This document shows, piece by piece, positions 27,245 to 37,114 of a DNA stretch of 56,517 nt; positions within the stretch are counted from its first letter, which is position 1, and every line of letters starts with the position of its first letter. The notes beneath the pieces were generated by a model. The model was not told where the DNA came from. It did no database searches and saw only the letters and a list, made by a program, of their open reading frames with translations. The position numbers and the translations under genes are program-made. Source of the DNA: CAVPCY01 sp963702525. Its GTDB lineage: Bacteria > Actinomycetota > Coriobacteriia > Anaerosomatales > PHET01. The stretch is from contig CAVPCY010000027.1 of the NCBI GenBank assembly GCA_963702525.1, positions 1 to 56,517 on the forward strand, in the 5' to 3' direction.

Positions 27245-28591
27245 CTATGTGCGCAACTTCATGCGCATCTCCTCGGCTCGGCCGTAGATGCGCTCGTTGT
27301 CGAGAAGCGGCCATTCACGTGCCTCGTAGACCACCTTGCCGCCGATCATGGTCCACAGGACGTTCTCCTGGTTGGCGGTGTGCACGAGGGTCCCGTACGG
27401 ATGGTGCGTCGGGATCTGATGGGACTTCGAGAGGTCGACCGCGATGATGTCGGCCTGCTTGCCCGGCTCGAGCGAGCCGACCAGGTCGTCGACTCCCAGC
27501 GCTCTGGCCGCGTCGAGCGTGGCCATCTTCACGAACTGCCGGGCGATCATGAAGTGCTCCTCGCCGAGCATGGCACGCTGAAGCAGCAGCCCGATCCGCA
27601 TCTCCTCGAACACGTCCATCGAGTTCGACGCGGCCGGCGAGTCCGTGCCCAGACCCACGCGGATCCCCGCGGCGAGGAACTTGTCGATGGGCGCAAGGCC
27701 CATGCCCAGCTTCGCGTTGCACCGGGGGCAGTGCGCGATCGCGACGTCGTGGCGCGCGAGGATCTCGATGTCGTCGGCGTCGAGCTGGGTGCAGTGGACC
27801 GCCACGATGTTCGGGGCGTCGAGGATCCCCCATTGCAGGACGTAGCGCACCGGGCTCACGCCGGTGGGCAGCCAGAGCGGAGCGTCCGCGTCGAAGACGT
27901 CGCGCACGTCGGTCGCGAGCATCGACGAGCCGTACTTCACGAACTGGTACTCCTCGCGGCTGCCCGCCAGGTGCAGCGAGACGGGGGTACCGTCGGCCGC
28001 ATACTCTGCGACGCGCCTGAACAGCTCGGGGTGGCACGAGTACGGGGCATGGGGGGCGATGCCGATGGTGAGGCGTGCGCCGTCGGTCGTCTCCCGCCAC
28101 GCCGAGATGTCCCCGGACGCCTGCTCCATCACCGAGGCGACCTCGCGCTTGTCCATCGTCGCCACTTCGCGGTAGATCACGCCGCGCAACCCGGCTGCCT
28201 GCGCCGCGTGGCACGACGCGCCCGTGGAGGTGACGTCGGCGATCGTGGTGATGCCCGACTGCAGCGCCTCGAGCGCGCCGAGAAGCGCGGAGTCGTCCCA
28301 GTCTTCGAGCGAGAACAACTCCTCCTTCTGGAGCAGCTGGTACTTCCACGTCGAGTACGGCACGTCGTCGACGAGCCCGCGCATCGCCGTGTACTCGAGA
28401 TGCGTGTGCAGGTCCACGAAGCCCGGGAGCAGCGCGGCGAGGCCGAAGTCGCGCACCGGCTCGTCGGGGTGAAGCTCGCGCAGGTGCTCGTAGTCCCCGA
28501 TCTCGACGATCTTGTCGTCTCTCACGAGCACTGCGCCGTACTCGATGTGCGGCGTGGCGATGGGAAGCACGTAGCGCGCGGTCAGAAGCAT
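27245..28591 (-). CDS. Amidohydrolase, MtaD/aminofutalosine deaminase-like
   Basis: 448-residue, unbroken metal-dependent deaminase of the TRZ/ATZ, S-adenosylhomocysteine/methylthioadenosine deaminase group. Metal ligands: GFVDLHTHLEYTAMRG (HxH), APHAPYSCHPELF, VSLHLAGSREE, the HCP region of AHCPRCNAKLGMG, and GTDSPAASNSMD. Adjacent to menG and a radical SAM gene. In futalosine-pathway organisms without MqnB alone, a related amidohydrolase (MqnX) deaminates aminodeoxyfutalosine; the menaquinone context makes this the best guess, but MTA/SAH deamination is equally compatible with the sequence. RBS GGAGG before the ATG. Confidence 0.85.
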   Translation of the reverse strand: MLLTARYVLPIATPHIEYGAVLVRDDKIVEIGDYEHLRELHPDEPVRDFGLAALLPGFVDLHTHLEYTAMRGLVDDVPYSTWKYQLLQKEELFSLEDWDDSALLGALEALQSGITTIADVTSTGASCHAAQAAGLRGVIYREVATMDKREVASVMEQASGDISAWRETTDGARLTIGIAPHAPYSCHPELFRRVAEYAADGTPVSLHLAGSREEYQFVKYGSSMLATDVRDVFDADAPLWLPTGVSPVRYVLQWGILDAPNIVAVHCTQLDADDIEILARHDVAIAHCPRCNAKLGMGLAPIDKFLAAGIRVGLGTDSPAASNSMDVFEEMRIGLLLQRAMLGEEHFMIARQFVKMATLDAARALGVDDLVGSLEPGKQADIIAVDLSKSHQIPTHHPYGTLVHTANQENVLWTMIGGKVVYEAREWPLLDNERIYGRAEEMRMKLRT

Positions 28592-28654
28592 CGGGTTCCT
28601 CCCCGCTAGTCGACCTCCCCGCGATTCTACCGCACGCGCGGCGCGCTCAAGCGG

Positions 28655-29381
28655 CTATTTGATGGCGGTATGCAGCGCCACGATACCGCCCGTGAGGTCG
28701 GACCAGTCGATCGCCGAGAAGCCCGCGGCTCGCAGCTCGGCAGCGAGCTGGGGCTGTGTGGGGAAGCGGCGGATCGAGTCGTTGAGGTAGACGAAGCTGT
28801 CCCGGTCCCCGCTCGTGAGCATCGAGCCGATCGCCGGGATCGCGTGGCGCAGGTACACGTGATAGACGCCGCGCCACGGTGCGAAGCGCAGGGCGCGAGA
28901 ACTCGAGGATCACGTAGCGGCCGCCGGGCTTGAGCACCCGCATGACCTCCGCGAAGTTGCGCTCGCGAGACGGCAGGTTGCGTACGCCGAACGCCACGGT
29001 GACCACGTCGAAGCTCTCGTCTTCGAAGGGCAGCTCCTGCGCGTCGGCCAGCTGGAACGACAGCACGGTGGGCCCGGGGTGCTCGGCGGCCTTCTTCTCG
29101 GCGATCGAGAGCATCTCGGGGGTGAAGTCGGTGACGACGACCTCGGCCGGATGTGCCTGGTCGGCGATGGCGAACGAAACGTCGCCCGTGCCGGCGCAGA
29201 GGTCGAGCACGCGCGACTCGGGAGTGATGCGGCACGCCTTGACCAGCCGGCGGCGCCACGTGCGGTCGATGCCCATGCTCGCGAGCATGTTGAACGCGTC
29301 GTAGCTGTCGGCGATTCCCGAGAATATCGACTTGACGCGCTCGGTGGTGGCTTCGCCGGGCGCGGGGTTGGCGTTGGTCAT
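28655..29381 (-). CDS. menG: Demethylmenaquinone methyltransferase (frameshifted)
   Basis: SAM-dependent C-methyltransferase for the last step of menaquinone synthesis (UbiE/MenG family). Motif I VLDLCAGTGDVSFAIADQ; substrate-site run IADSYDAFNMLASMG; VAFGVRNLPSRERNFAE; post-motif LKPGGRYVILEFSRP. An indel near 28895 shifts the last ~75 codons, which continue YLRHAIPAIGSMLTSGD and AYRYLNDS-like sequence (FVYLNDSIRRFPTQ). About 241 codons. Lies between a putative aminofutalosine deaminase and a B12-radical SAM protein. Confidence 0.93.
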
Positions 29382-29387
29382 GGCCGG

Positions 29388-31201
29388 CTAGCCCTCCGGC
29401 TGCTTGACTGCGCTGCGCCGACCCACCAGCGGGTGCTGGTCCGAGGCGGCCGGGCGATGCTCGCCGCTCCGGAACAGGTTGCCCACGCTCTCGCGGACCC
29501 ACAGGCCGGCGGCGGCGGCAACGTGCGAGACGCCTGCCGAGGCGGGCCAGTTGAGCTCGGTCTTCTCGCACACGGTCGACTCGGAGAGCCGCTCGAACTC
29601 CTGCTTGAACGCTACGAGCGCGCCGTCGCGGCTGGCCGCGGGCGCCTCCATGATCTCGTCGATGCGCCGCATCGCGACCTGCGCCTCGACGATGCGCTTC
29701 TCGGTGGCCGCTGCCGTCACGGCGTCGACGATGCCGGCCTCGGCCTTGATGCGGTTGACCGCGAGTCCCGCCTCGTAGGTCGCATCGACCATCTCATCGG
29801 CGGTCATCGCGTCGCTCTCGTAGTTCATGATGTGCTTCCACGACGGCATGACCAGACGCTCGCGGTGCTCCTCGAGCGTCTTGGCCCGCAGCGTGTAGCC
29901 GTACTGCTCCGGGTTGTCGAACACTCGCGAACCGGGGTCGAGGAACGGCGCCATGGGGCTGACGAAGCACAGCAGCCGCGGGTCGTTGTTCACCGCGGCG
30001 TAGAGGTGCCGGATGTACTCGGTGGTCTGGCGCACCGACTCGGCGGTCTGCGTGGGGATGCCGGTCATGAAGTACAGGTCGAAGCGCGAGCAGCCGTTGC
30101 GCAGCGCGTCTTTGACGGTCTGCTCCACCTGATCGATCGTGTAGTGGCTCTTGCCGAAGGCGGCGCGCACGCCGTCGTCGTGGCTCTCGACGCTGATCTC
30201 GACCGACCAGTCCGGCAGGTTCGCGTCGAGGAACTCGTAGAACTCCTCGTGCGGCGGCTTGAAGAACTCGAAGCCGATGGGGTTCTTCAGCTTGATGTCC
30301 TTGAGGCCCCGCACGAAGTCGCGCGTGTAGGCGCGCCCGGCCTGCAGGAAGTCGTTCGAGCACGAAGATCGGGCCCGGGGATGTAGCGCTGGATGTGCGC
30401 GATGTCGCGCACGAGCAGCTCGGGATCGCGGAAGGCGACGCGGTCGCGCCCGAAGTGCTCCCTGAACGAGTACGCCGAGCCGCCGCAGGTCACGCAGTCG
30501 TGCGTGCATCCTCGGCAGATGAGCGAGGCGCAGACGGGGTAGTTGAGCCACTCCTTGAACGGCACCACGCCCATCAGGTCGCGATAGCGGATGACCGACT
30601 TCATGTTGAACGAGTAGTCGAGCGAGATCGAGTCCATGTCGGCCGGCACCCACGACAGCGGGTTGACCGTCACGGCGCCGGTGGCGTCCTTCCAGGTGAG
30701 GTTGGGGACCTCACTCAGGTCGCCCCCGCCCTTGAGGACCTCGAGCAGCTGGCGGATCGGCTCCTCGGTGGAGTCACCGCGCATGACGAAGTCGACGCAG
30801 TCGTAGGCCGCAAGCTCCTCGTGGAAGTACGTCGAGGACAGCCCGCCGAAGATGACCGGCGTGTCGGGGTGGTGCTGCTTCACGATCTTGGCGATCTCCA
30901 CCGAGCCGTGAGCGTGCGGCAGCCAGTGCAGATCGACGCCGAAGACCCGCGCGTCGAGCTTGCGGATGTAGGCCTCGACGTCGAAGTCGGGCTTCATGAG
31001 CATGAGCACGGCGAGGTTGACGATGCGGACCTTCAAGCCGTGGCGCTCGAGGTACTCGGCGATCGTCGTCAGACCGATCGGATACATCTCGAAGATAGGC
31101 GTCGACGGGACCATGTCCGAGACGGGCCCGAACATGATCGAACGCTCGCGAAAATCGTATACGGCCGGTGCGTGGAGAAGCACGAGGTCGACGCGCGACA
31201 T
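29388..31201 (-). CDS. B12-binding radical SAM protein, Ta0216-like (frameshifted)
   Basis: About 604 codons. The N-terminal cobalamin-binding Rossmann domain (around residues 1-150) has a divergent DxH motif, GVDLHWLPHAHGS, and GGLSSTYFHEEL. The radical SAM cluster motif is CTHDCVTCGGS (CxxxCxxC). After an indel near 30362 the TIM-barrel continues LKDIKLKNPIGFEFF and VEISVESHDDGVR. The reaction is unknown. Architecture and the DYSFNMK / GRDRVAFRDPE segments recall the family TIGR04190 (Ta0216), which I name from memory. The position next to menG and the multiheme cytochromes suggests a cofactor or lipid modification, but this is inference. Confidence 0.85.
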
Positions 31202-31311
31202 ACTGTGGCAGTTCCTTTCGGTCCGGGCACATGCGTCCGGAACCCTAGGCGGCTCGCACCGCCTCCCCTCGCCCGCTTCGGACCCTGGGGTCCCGGCGCG
31301 AACGAGTGCCG

Positions 31312-31367
31312 AGTATAGCACCCGCATTTGGAGACTCTGTGTAGGACGCGGTGCGGTCGTGTCCTAC
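31312..31367 (-). promoter_or_regulatory. Candidate promoter and hairpin between cytochrome and radical SAM genes
   Basis: Minus-strand TATACT (31312-31317) lies 111 bases before the radical SAM start; no good -35 is visible. Just upstream, GTAGGAC and GTCCTAC (31341-31347 and 31361-31367) form a perfect seven-base stem overlapping the stop codon of the 12-heme cytochrome, a possible terminator for it. Confidence 0.4.
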
Positions 31368-32548
31368 TTCTCCTTGCCGGGCCCGTTCACGTGGCAGTTG
31401 GCGCAGTACGTGGGGTTGTGGCAGTCGAAGCACGCGTCGGCGCCGGTCTTCTGTACCGTTGCCGGATGCTGGGTGCCCCAGTTCGTCCCGGCGGTGTACG
31501 GCAGGCCCAGGCTCGAGCCGTGGTGGCACGCGTCGCACGAACACGCTCGCGTCGCCGTGGCATGTCTCGCAGACCTTCGGGTCCTTCTTGCCCAGCGTCC
31601 CGTGGTTCTTCAGGAAGTCCTCGGGGTGCGGCATGGGCAGACCGTGGCAGTCCGAGCAGAACTTCTCGGTGTGGCAGGTGTTGCACTCGTTGATCGTCGC
31701 GACCGGAGGCAGCTGCGGACCGAGCGGCTCTTCGGAGTCGTTCTGACGCTCCGCGGCCGTCCGCCTGCGCCTCGTCGCCCGCCGCCGTGGCCGAAGCCGC
31801 GCGCGAACGGGAGGTCTCGACCGACGCGAGCTGCGGCGTGGCCTTCGGGGTAGAACCCGGCCTCGAAGTGGCTCGGCGGCTTGAGCTCGAATCCCGGCGG
31901 GTGACACGCGATGCACTCGCCCGGCGCCTTCAGGCCGCCCTCGGGGGTCTCGCCTTGCGAGTGGCACCGGAAGCACGCGGTCATCTCCATGAAGTCCTCG
32001 TGCTTGCGGTTGGGCTTGCCGGTGTTGGGGTCTTCGAGCTCGAGGCGGAAGTCCTCGACGTGAGCGGTGCGGTTGTGGCAGATGCCGCAGGTGACCTCGT
32101 TCTCGGTGTGGACCTTGTGGTCGATGACCAGGCCCTCGCTAGGCGTGGCGGTGCGAAGCTCGGTGTCGTGGCACTGCGTGCACTGCGTGTCCTTGATGGT
32201 GAGCGCGAGCTCGCTCTCGGCGTTGAGCGGCAACTCGAAGTTGTTGGTCACCGTCAGGTACAGCTCGCCGAGCGCCTCGGCCTTGTGCAGGACGAACACG
32301 ACCGGGTTCGCACCCGCAGGCATGTGGCACGCCATGCAGCTGATCTCCGAGTGCGGCGAGCGCTGGTACGCCGTGATCGTGTCGTCTTGGACCTTGTGGC
32401 AGCCCTCGGAACAGAACCAGAACGTCGACGTGACCCCCAGGGCCACGATCACGACCGCCGCGAGCACCAGAACGGCGACGGCGGACCATAGTATGTAGCG
32501 CGGCCGGCGTACGGGGTCTCTGAATCCGGCGAGCGAGATCTTGGCCAT
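31364..32548 (-). CDS. Membrane-anchored dodecaheme c-type cytochrome, NapC/NirT-like start (frameshifted)
   Basis: About 395 codons. One N-terminal helix (ILWSAVAVLVLAAVVIVALG) anchors it; then twelve heme-type motifs in order: CSEGCH (three-residue spacing), CMACH, CTQCH, CGICH, CFRCH, CIACH, CNTCH, CSDCH, CETCH, CDACH, CFDCH, CANCH. The first four resemble the tetraheme NapC/NrfH quinol-oxidising domain, while the rest form an appended domain after an Ala/Ser-rich linker. Indels near 31850, 31755 and 31540. Stop at 31364. Its start is 10 bases after the 15-heme gene, so the two are one unit. Likely role: take electrons from menaquinol and pass them outward. Confidence 0.9.
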
Positions 32549-32557
32549 GTACCTTCC

Positions 32558-34025
32558 TCAGTATTCCACGCCGACTCGAGCGCCTTCGGTCACCGAATGG
32601 CACATCAGACATCGCGCCGTCTTGGGGTGAGGCGAAGTAGCGCAGCATGTGGGTCTTGTCGGTGCCATGCGGATTATGACACGAGGACGTGCAGGTGAGC
32701 GGTGACTCCTCGTTCACGTCGTAGTGATTGGGCCTCACCGGATGGTTGTTCCGGTAGACCGCCGCCGTCGCCTCGTCGTAGCCGGAGTCGTCGTGGCACT
32801 GCAAACACAGCTCGGGGTTGCGCTTGACGAGCAGCGGTCTGTACGCCGATCCGTGCGGCGTGTGGCACTTGATGCACAGCTGCCCGCTGTGGTCCGAGTC
32901 GTTGTACGTCACGAGGATCTGCCCGTGGCATTCCGCACAGAAGTCGTTGTTGCCTCCGGGCGTTGAGCAGGCCGGCGTACTGCGATGCATGCGGGTCGTG
33001 GCACGTGGAGCACTGCATGACTCAGGCCCACCGGGTGGTGGCTGGGCTGTCCGAACTGGTTCTCGATGCCGGGGTGACACTGGTAGCAGATCTGCGGCTG
33101 CTCGGCGTTGAGCAGAGGAACGTAGTCCGAGCCGTGCGGCTGGTGGCACGCCGGTGCAGTCGTCGTTGACGAACGGAGCGTGCTGGACGGGCATGCCGCT
33201 CAGCCCGGCAACCGTGGGGTGACAGCCGAAGCACAGCTCGCGCTGACGGGCCACGAGGATCCCTCGGAAGTTCGACGCGTGCGGGTCGTGGCAGTCGATG
33301 CAGTGGCCCTCCTTGGCGGGTGGTGCGGCTGGGCCCGGTTGATCTCATCGCCGATGGGGTGGCACGTGAAGCACAGCTCGTCGGAGGACTGGGTGAGCAG
33401 CACTCCGTTGATCCGAGGCATGGGGGTCGTGACACCCGGTGCACTGCCCCGACGCGAACGGGTAGTGCTGGTAGGCATCGGAGAGCTTGGATCCCATCGA
33501 CCCGTGGCACGTCCAGCACAGGTCGTTCCCGTCCATGATCAGGTAGGACGGTCCGCCCTCGGCCTTGACCGAGCTGGTGGTGGAGACGCCCTGCGCGGTC
33601 TTGGTGACGTTCACCGTGCGCTGCGACAGCGCCATCCACCAGCGCAGTGGCAGCCACTGCACCAGGGTCTTGTACCGCTCGACGAGCTCTCGGGGCCCGC
33701 GAGTGACCGTCACCTTGACCTCGCTGCCGTGCGGCGTGTGGCACGTGGTGCATTGGCGCAGTGCAAACGGGTTGTGGACCGTGGGCTTGCGCAGGTCGGG
33801 AATCAGCTCGACGTGGCACTGGAGGCACTCGAGGTTGCGCGCAACGAAACGTGCCTGTTCGCTGCTGCCGACCATCCAGAGCTCGGTGACGGTCGCGCAG
33901 GCGCACAGCAGGAGCAGAAGTGCCAGGACCACGGCGACAAGGACGTACCACCGCCGCTGGCGCCCGTCATCCTCCTGCTCGGAGTCGCTGTCGATGCCGT
34001 CTTGGACGGCGTCGGAGTCGGTCAA
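32558..34025 (-). CDS. Membrane-anchored 15-heme c-type cytochrome with paired CxxCH repeats (frameshifted)
   Basis: About 489 codons. Acidic N-terminus, one helix (WYVLVAVVLALLLLLCACA), then motifs CLQCH, CTTCH, CWTCH, CTGCH, CFTCH, CIDCH, CFGCH, CTGCH, CYQCH, CSTCH, CAECH, CIKCH, CLQCH, CTSSCH (three-residue spacing) and CLMCH. Repeats follow the doubled-CxxCH pattern, CHxPHGS or CHDPHAS, then LL, then a second CxxCH. Indels near 33440, 33325, 33150, 33020, 32965 and 32620. The TTG start at 34025 is inferred from the GGAGGG site just upstream. No OmcS-like or outer-membrane features are visible; likely held on the outer face of the membrane. Confidence 0.88.
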
Positions 34026-34092
34026 AGACCCTCCTCGGCCTGTTGTGCGAGTATGCGAATCTGACGGTCGCCCGGCGAACATACTCCCTGCG

Positions 34093-34121
34093 ATTCTATC
34101 ACGGAAGCCATGCTGAATGAA
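34093..34121 (-). promoter_or_regulatory. Promoter of the multiheme cytochrome unit
   Basis: Minus-strand -10 TAGAAT (34093-34098) and a weak -35 TTCATT (34116-34121) with 17-base spacing, about 68 bases upstream of the 15-heme cytochrome start. Confidence 0.45.
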
Positions 34122-34193
34122 CCTTGACGTTGGTGGTCGCAGGGCTACTTTGGGACGCCCGGTACGCGCGCCCGGCAACAGCCGTCCACTGTG

Positions 34194-34897
34194 TTATCGG
34201 CCGGTCTGCAGCCGCTCGAGACCCTCGCGCGCTTCGAGCAGGTCAGGGTTGAGCTTCAGGGCGATCCTGTAGCGCGCCTTCGCCCAGTCGGGATGGCCGG
34301 TGTTCTCGTAGCCAAGCCCGGTCAGGTAGTGCAGCCGAGCGTCGTTTGGCTGCTTGTCGAGCACGGGCCGCACCGCCACCAGAAGCGACCGGTACTGCTC
34401 CTTGTCGGCGTAGTAGTTGCCGAGCGCCACAGCCGCGGCCGCATGGTCGGGCTCGGCGTCGAGCACCACCCACAGATCCTTCTCGGCCCGCTGCCCCGCG
34501 CCGGTGGACAGGTAGACCATCGCGCGGTTGTAGAGGGCGGCGGTGTTGCGCGGCTCGCGCTTCACGACGTAGTCGAGCTGCTCCAAAGCGAGCGCGTTCT
34601 TGCCCACGGAGCGCAGCGAGTACGCGAGCTCTACCCGCGCCCTGAGATCGTCGGGGTGCGCATCGACCGTTCGCTGCCACCGCTCGATGAAGGCGGGACC
34701 TGACGCCGGACCCGTCTTGGCTTCTCGCCACGACCACCACGCCCAGACGAGGAACCCGGCGAGCACGACGGCCAGCAGGCCGATCGCGAACGCAGACCAG
34801 CTCGCCTCTCGTGATTCGGCTTGGGGGGCGGCGCTGCGGCCGCGGCGTCGCCTGTCGGCTCGCTGCTCGTGGGTGGGGTGTCGTGAGTGTCGTCCAT
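34194..34897 (-). CDS. Tail-out TPR protein, CcmI/CycH-like (frameshifted)
   Basis: About 234 codons. Short Pro/Ala-rich N-terminus, an indel near 34800, then one helix (FAIGLLAVVLAGFLVWAWW) and four to five TPR units: LRARVELAYSLRSVGKNALA, NTAALYNRAMVYLSTGAG, AAAAVALGNYYADKEQYR, ARLHYLTGLGYENTGHPD. The topology resembles the TPR region of CcmI/CycH cytochrome c maturation proteins, but no other ccm gene is here. It lies between cytochromes and the polysaccharide ligase gene; 22 bases separate it from the latter. Confidence 0.8.
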
Positions 34898-34919
34898 CGT
34901 CTGCGAGTGGCGCCTCGCG

Positions 34920-37074
34920 CTAGGGGGTCGTGGTGGCGCTCGCCTCTAGCCGCGCGAGCTCGTCGGCAACGCCTTGCTGGCCCGGCGCGCGCGCCTCGAT
35001 GTCGCGAAGCATCGATATCGCCTCTGAGGTGCGGCCCTCGTTGCTGTAGATCTCAGTGAGCAACGTCGACTCCGTCCGTGAACCGCGGATCGAGGCGCAG
35101 CGCGAACTTCAGGTGGGCGATGGCCGGCTCGACCTTGCCCGTCGCGTACAGAGCGCGCGCGAGCTGTGCACGAAGTGCCGGTCCGTACGGCTCCACCTCC
35201 ACGACTCCCCGCGTCGCGATGTCGATCGCCTTGTCGTAGTAGGCGGGATCGAGCAGCTGGCCGCCCATGTTGTAGAGGTTCGCGAGGAACACGTAGTTGT
35301 CGTACTCGCTGGGGACGAAGGCGATCGTGTCGAGCAGCGAGCTCTCGGCCCTGGCGAACGAGTTCTTGATCGTCGCCATCGCTTGCCCCTGGTCGCCGCC
35401 GGTACCTATCGTCTGGGCCGCCGCGAGCAGCTCGTCGACGTAGGCCATGCCCACCTCGGCGCGGTAGATGTCGTTGAACGGGTTGAGGCGAGCCGCCCGG
35501 ATCGCATACGCGGTGCGATCGGCACCCGAGGAGTCGACGCTCGCCTTGAGGTAGGCGTTGTCGGCGGCGGTGAACCGGATCTGGAAGCCGATGCCCAGAA
35601 TGGCGAGCACCGTGAGCGCGCCGGCAGCGATGACGCCCCACTTGGGCGGCTTGACGTCGACCGAGAGCGCCGTGGGCGCCAGAACGGCCGCCATCGACGT
35701 CCACATGAGGAACGAGGTGCCGGTCACCGACAGGCCGAAGAACAGGTGGGTCACGTACGCGGCGCTCGCCGCCCAGAACCCGGCGAGGATCATGCGGTTG
35801 GTGCTGCGCTCGGCCGAGAAGACCGTGCGCCACGAGCGGATCGCGGCCCAGCCGAAGATCGAGTAGAGCATGAGCATGCCGAGCACGCCGATGCCCGCGG
35901 CGAGCTGGAGCGGGTAGTTGTGTACGTTGTCGGCGACCGACAGGTAGCCCGCGTCGGCCGAGTAGGCGAACGGCTTGTACTTGGGGAACACGAGCCGGAA
36001 CGTGTCCGCTCCGGATCCGAAGACCGGGCGCGCCTTGATCGCGCCAGCCGCGGCCTCCCAGATCTCGAAGCGTGTCTTCGCGCTGCCCTCGCCGAACTTG
36101 AAGATCGACACGACGCGCTTCCCGAAGTTCATGACCTCGTTGGGGCTGCTCAGGCTTCGGACGATGACGGCCGCGACGATCGCGCCCACCGCCCCCGAGA
36201 ACGCCCAGTCGACCGACTTCCACGAGACGCGCTGCCTCACAGCGAAGATCGTGAAGAAGGTGAAGCCCACGACGCTGCCCACCCAGCCGCTTCGGGCGAA
36301 CGCGACGACGAGGCACCACATGTTGAGCAGGAACCCGAGCCAGTAGATGCTCCGCCACGACAACCGCTCCTCGGCGAGCGCAAGTCCCAGCGACACGAAC
36401 ACCGAGAACATGAGAAAGCCGGTGAGCAGGTCGGGGTTGCCGTAGGTGGAGAAGGCGCGGTTCACCTCGAAGGGCAGCCGTCCCCACTTCACGATGTCGC
36501 GGCCGAGACTCTGCATGACCCCGTAGCCCGCTACGACGACACCCGACCAGAAGAGCGTCTGTGCGAGAGTGCGAAGCCGTGAGGGCCTATCGGCGAACTG
36601 GAGGGTCAGGAAGTAGATCAGCGCGTAGTTGAGGAACGAGAGCAGGCCTTCGAACCGGCGGTACTTGCCGAACAGCGCGGTGGGCGGGTGGATCGAGAAG
36701 ACCGTGGAGAGCGCCACCCACGCCAGAAACGCCAGGATCAGCCAGTCGACCGGCGTGCGTCGGATCTTGCCCCCGTGAAGGGCGATGTCCCACGCCCAGG
36801 CGGCGAGCGCGATCAACCCCAAGACGCGCTGGACGAACAGCTTCACGATGTCGAACTGGTCGTAGGTGAGCGGCAGCCGGAAGCCCAGGAACGTCACGTT
36901 GGCCATGACCACCGGCGTCAGGAAGACGAGCGCCAGCAGTGCCCACCACGAGATCTTGCGGTAGATGCTCCACGGCGCCTCAGGAGCCGCCGCCGGCTTC
37001 TGGGCGGCCTTGGAGTTCGCCCGCGTCTTGGCGGTCTTGTCGGGCGCGATCGGCTTCTTGCTCTGCTTCGCCAT
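34920..37074 (-). CDS. O-antigen ligase-like membrane protein with C-terminal TPRs (frameshift near C-terminus)
   Basis: About 718 codons. A basic N-terminus is followed by ~12 membrane segments with the Wzy/WaaL-like region: AFSTYGNPDLLTGFLMF, VAFARSGWVGSVVGFTFF (Arg near the periplasmic loop) and RPVFGSGADTFRLVFPKY followed by VHNYPLQLAAGIGVLG (the conserved H-N pair). After ~residue 480 a soluble region with TPR-like helices begins (AIRAARLNPFNDIYRAEVGM, RAQLARALYATGKVEPAI). An indel near 35070 shifts the last ~45 codons. Expected role: transfer or polymerisation of a lipid-linked glycan at the outer face of the membrane. The ATG at 37074 is preceded by GGAG. Confidence 0.88.
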
Positions 37075-37114
37075 GCGGCGGGGCTCCACTTCTGGAAGGC
37101 TCGTGTCGGGAATG

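Noticed and set aside
31364..34025. Repeats in the cytochrome genes as a DNA repeat array
   Set aside because: The regularity comes from CxxCH codons in a doubled-heme protein repeat, not from conserved DNA units.
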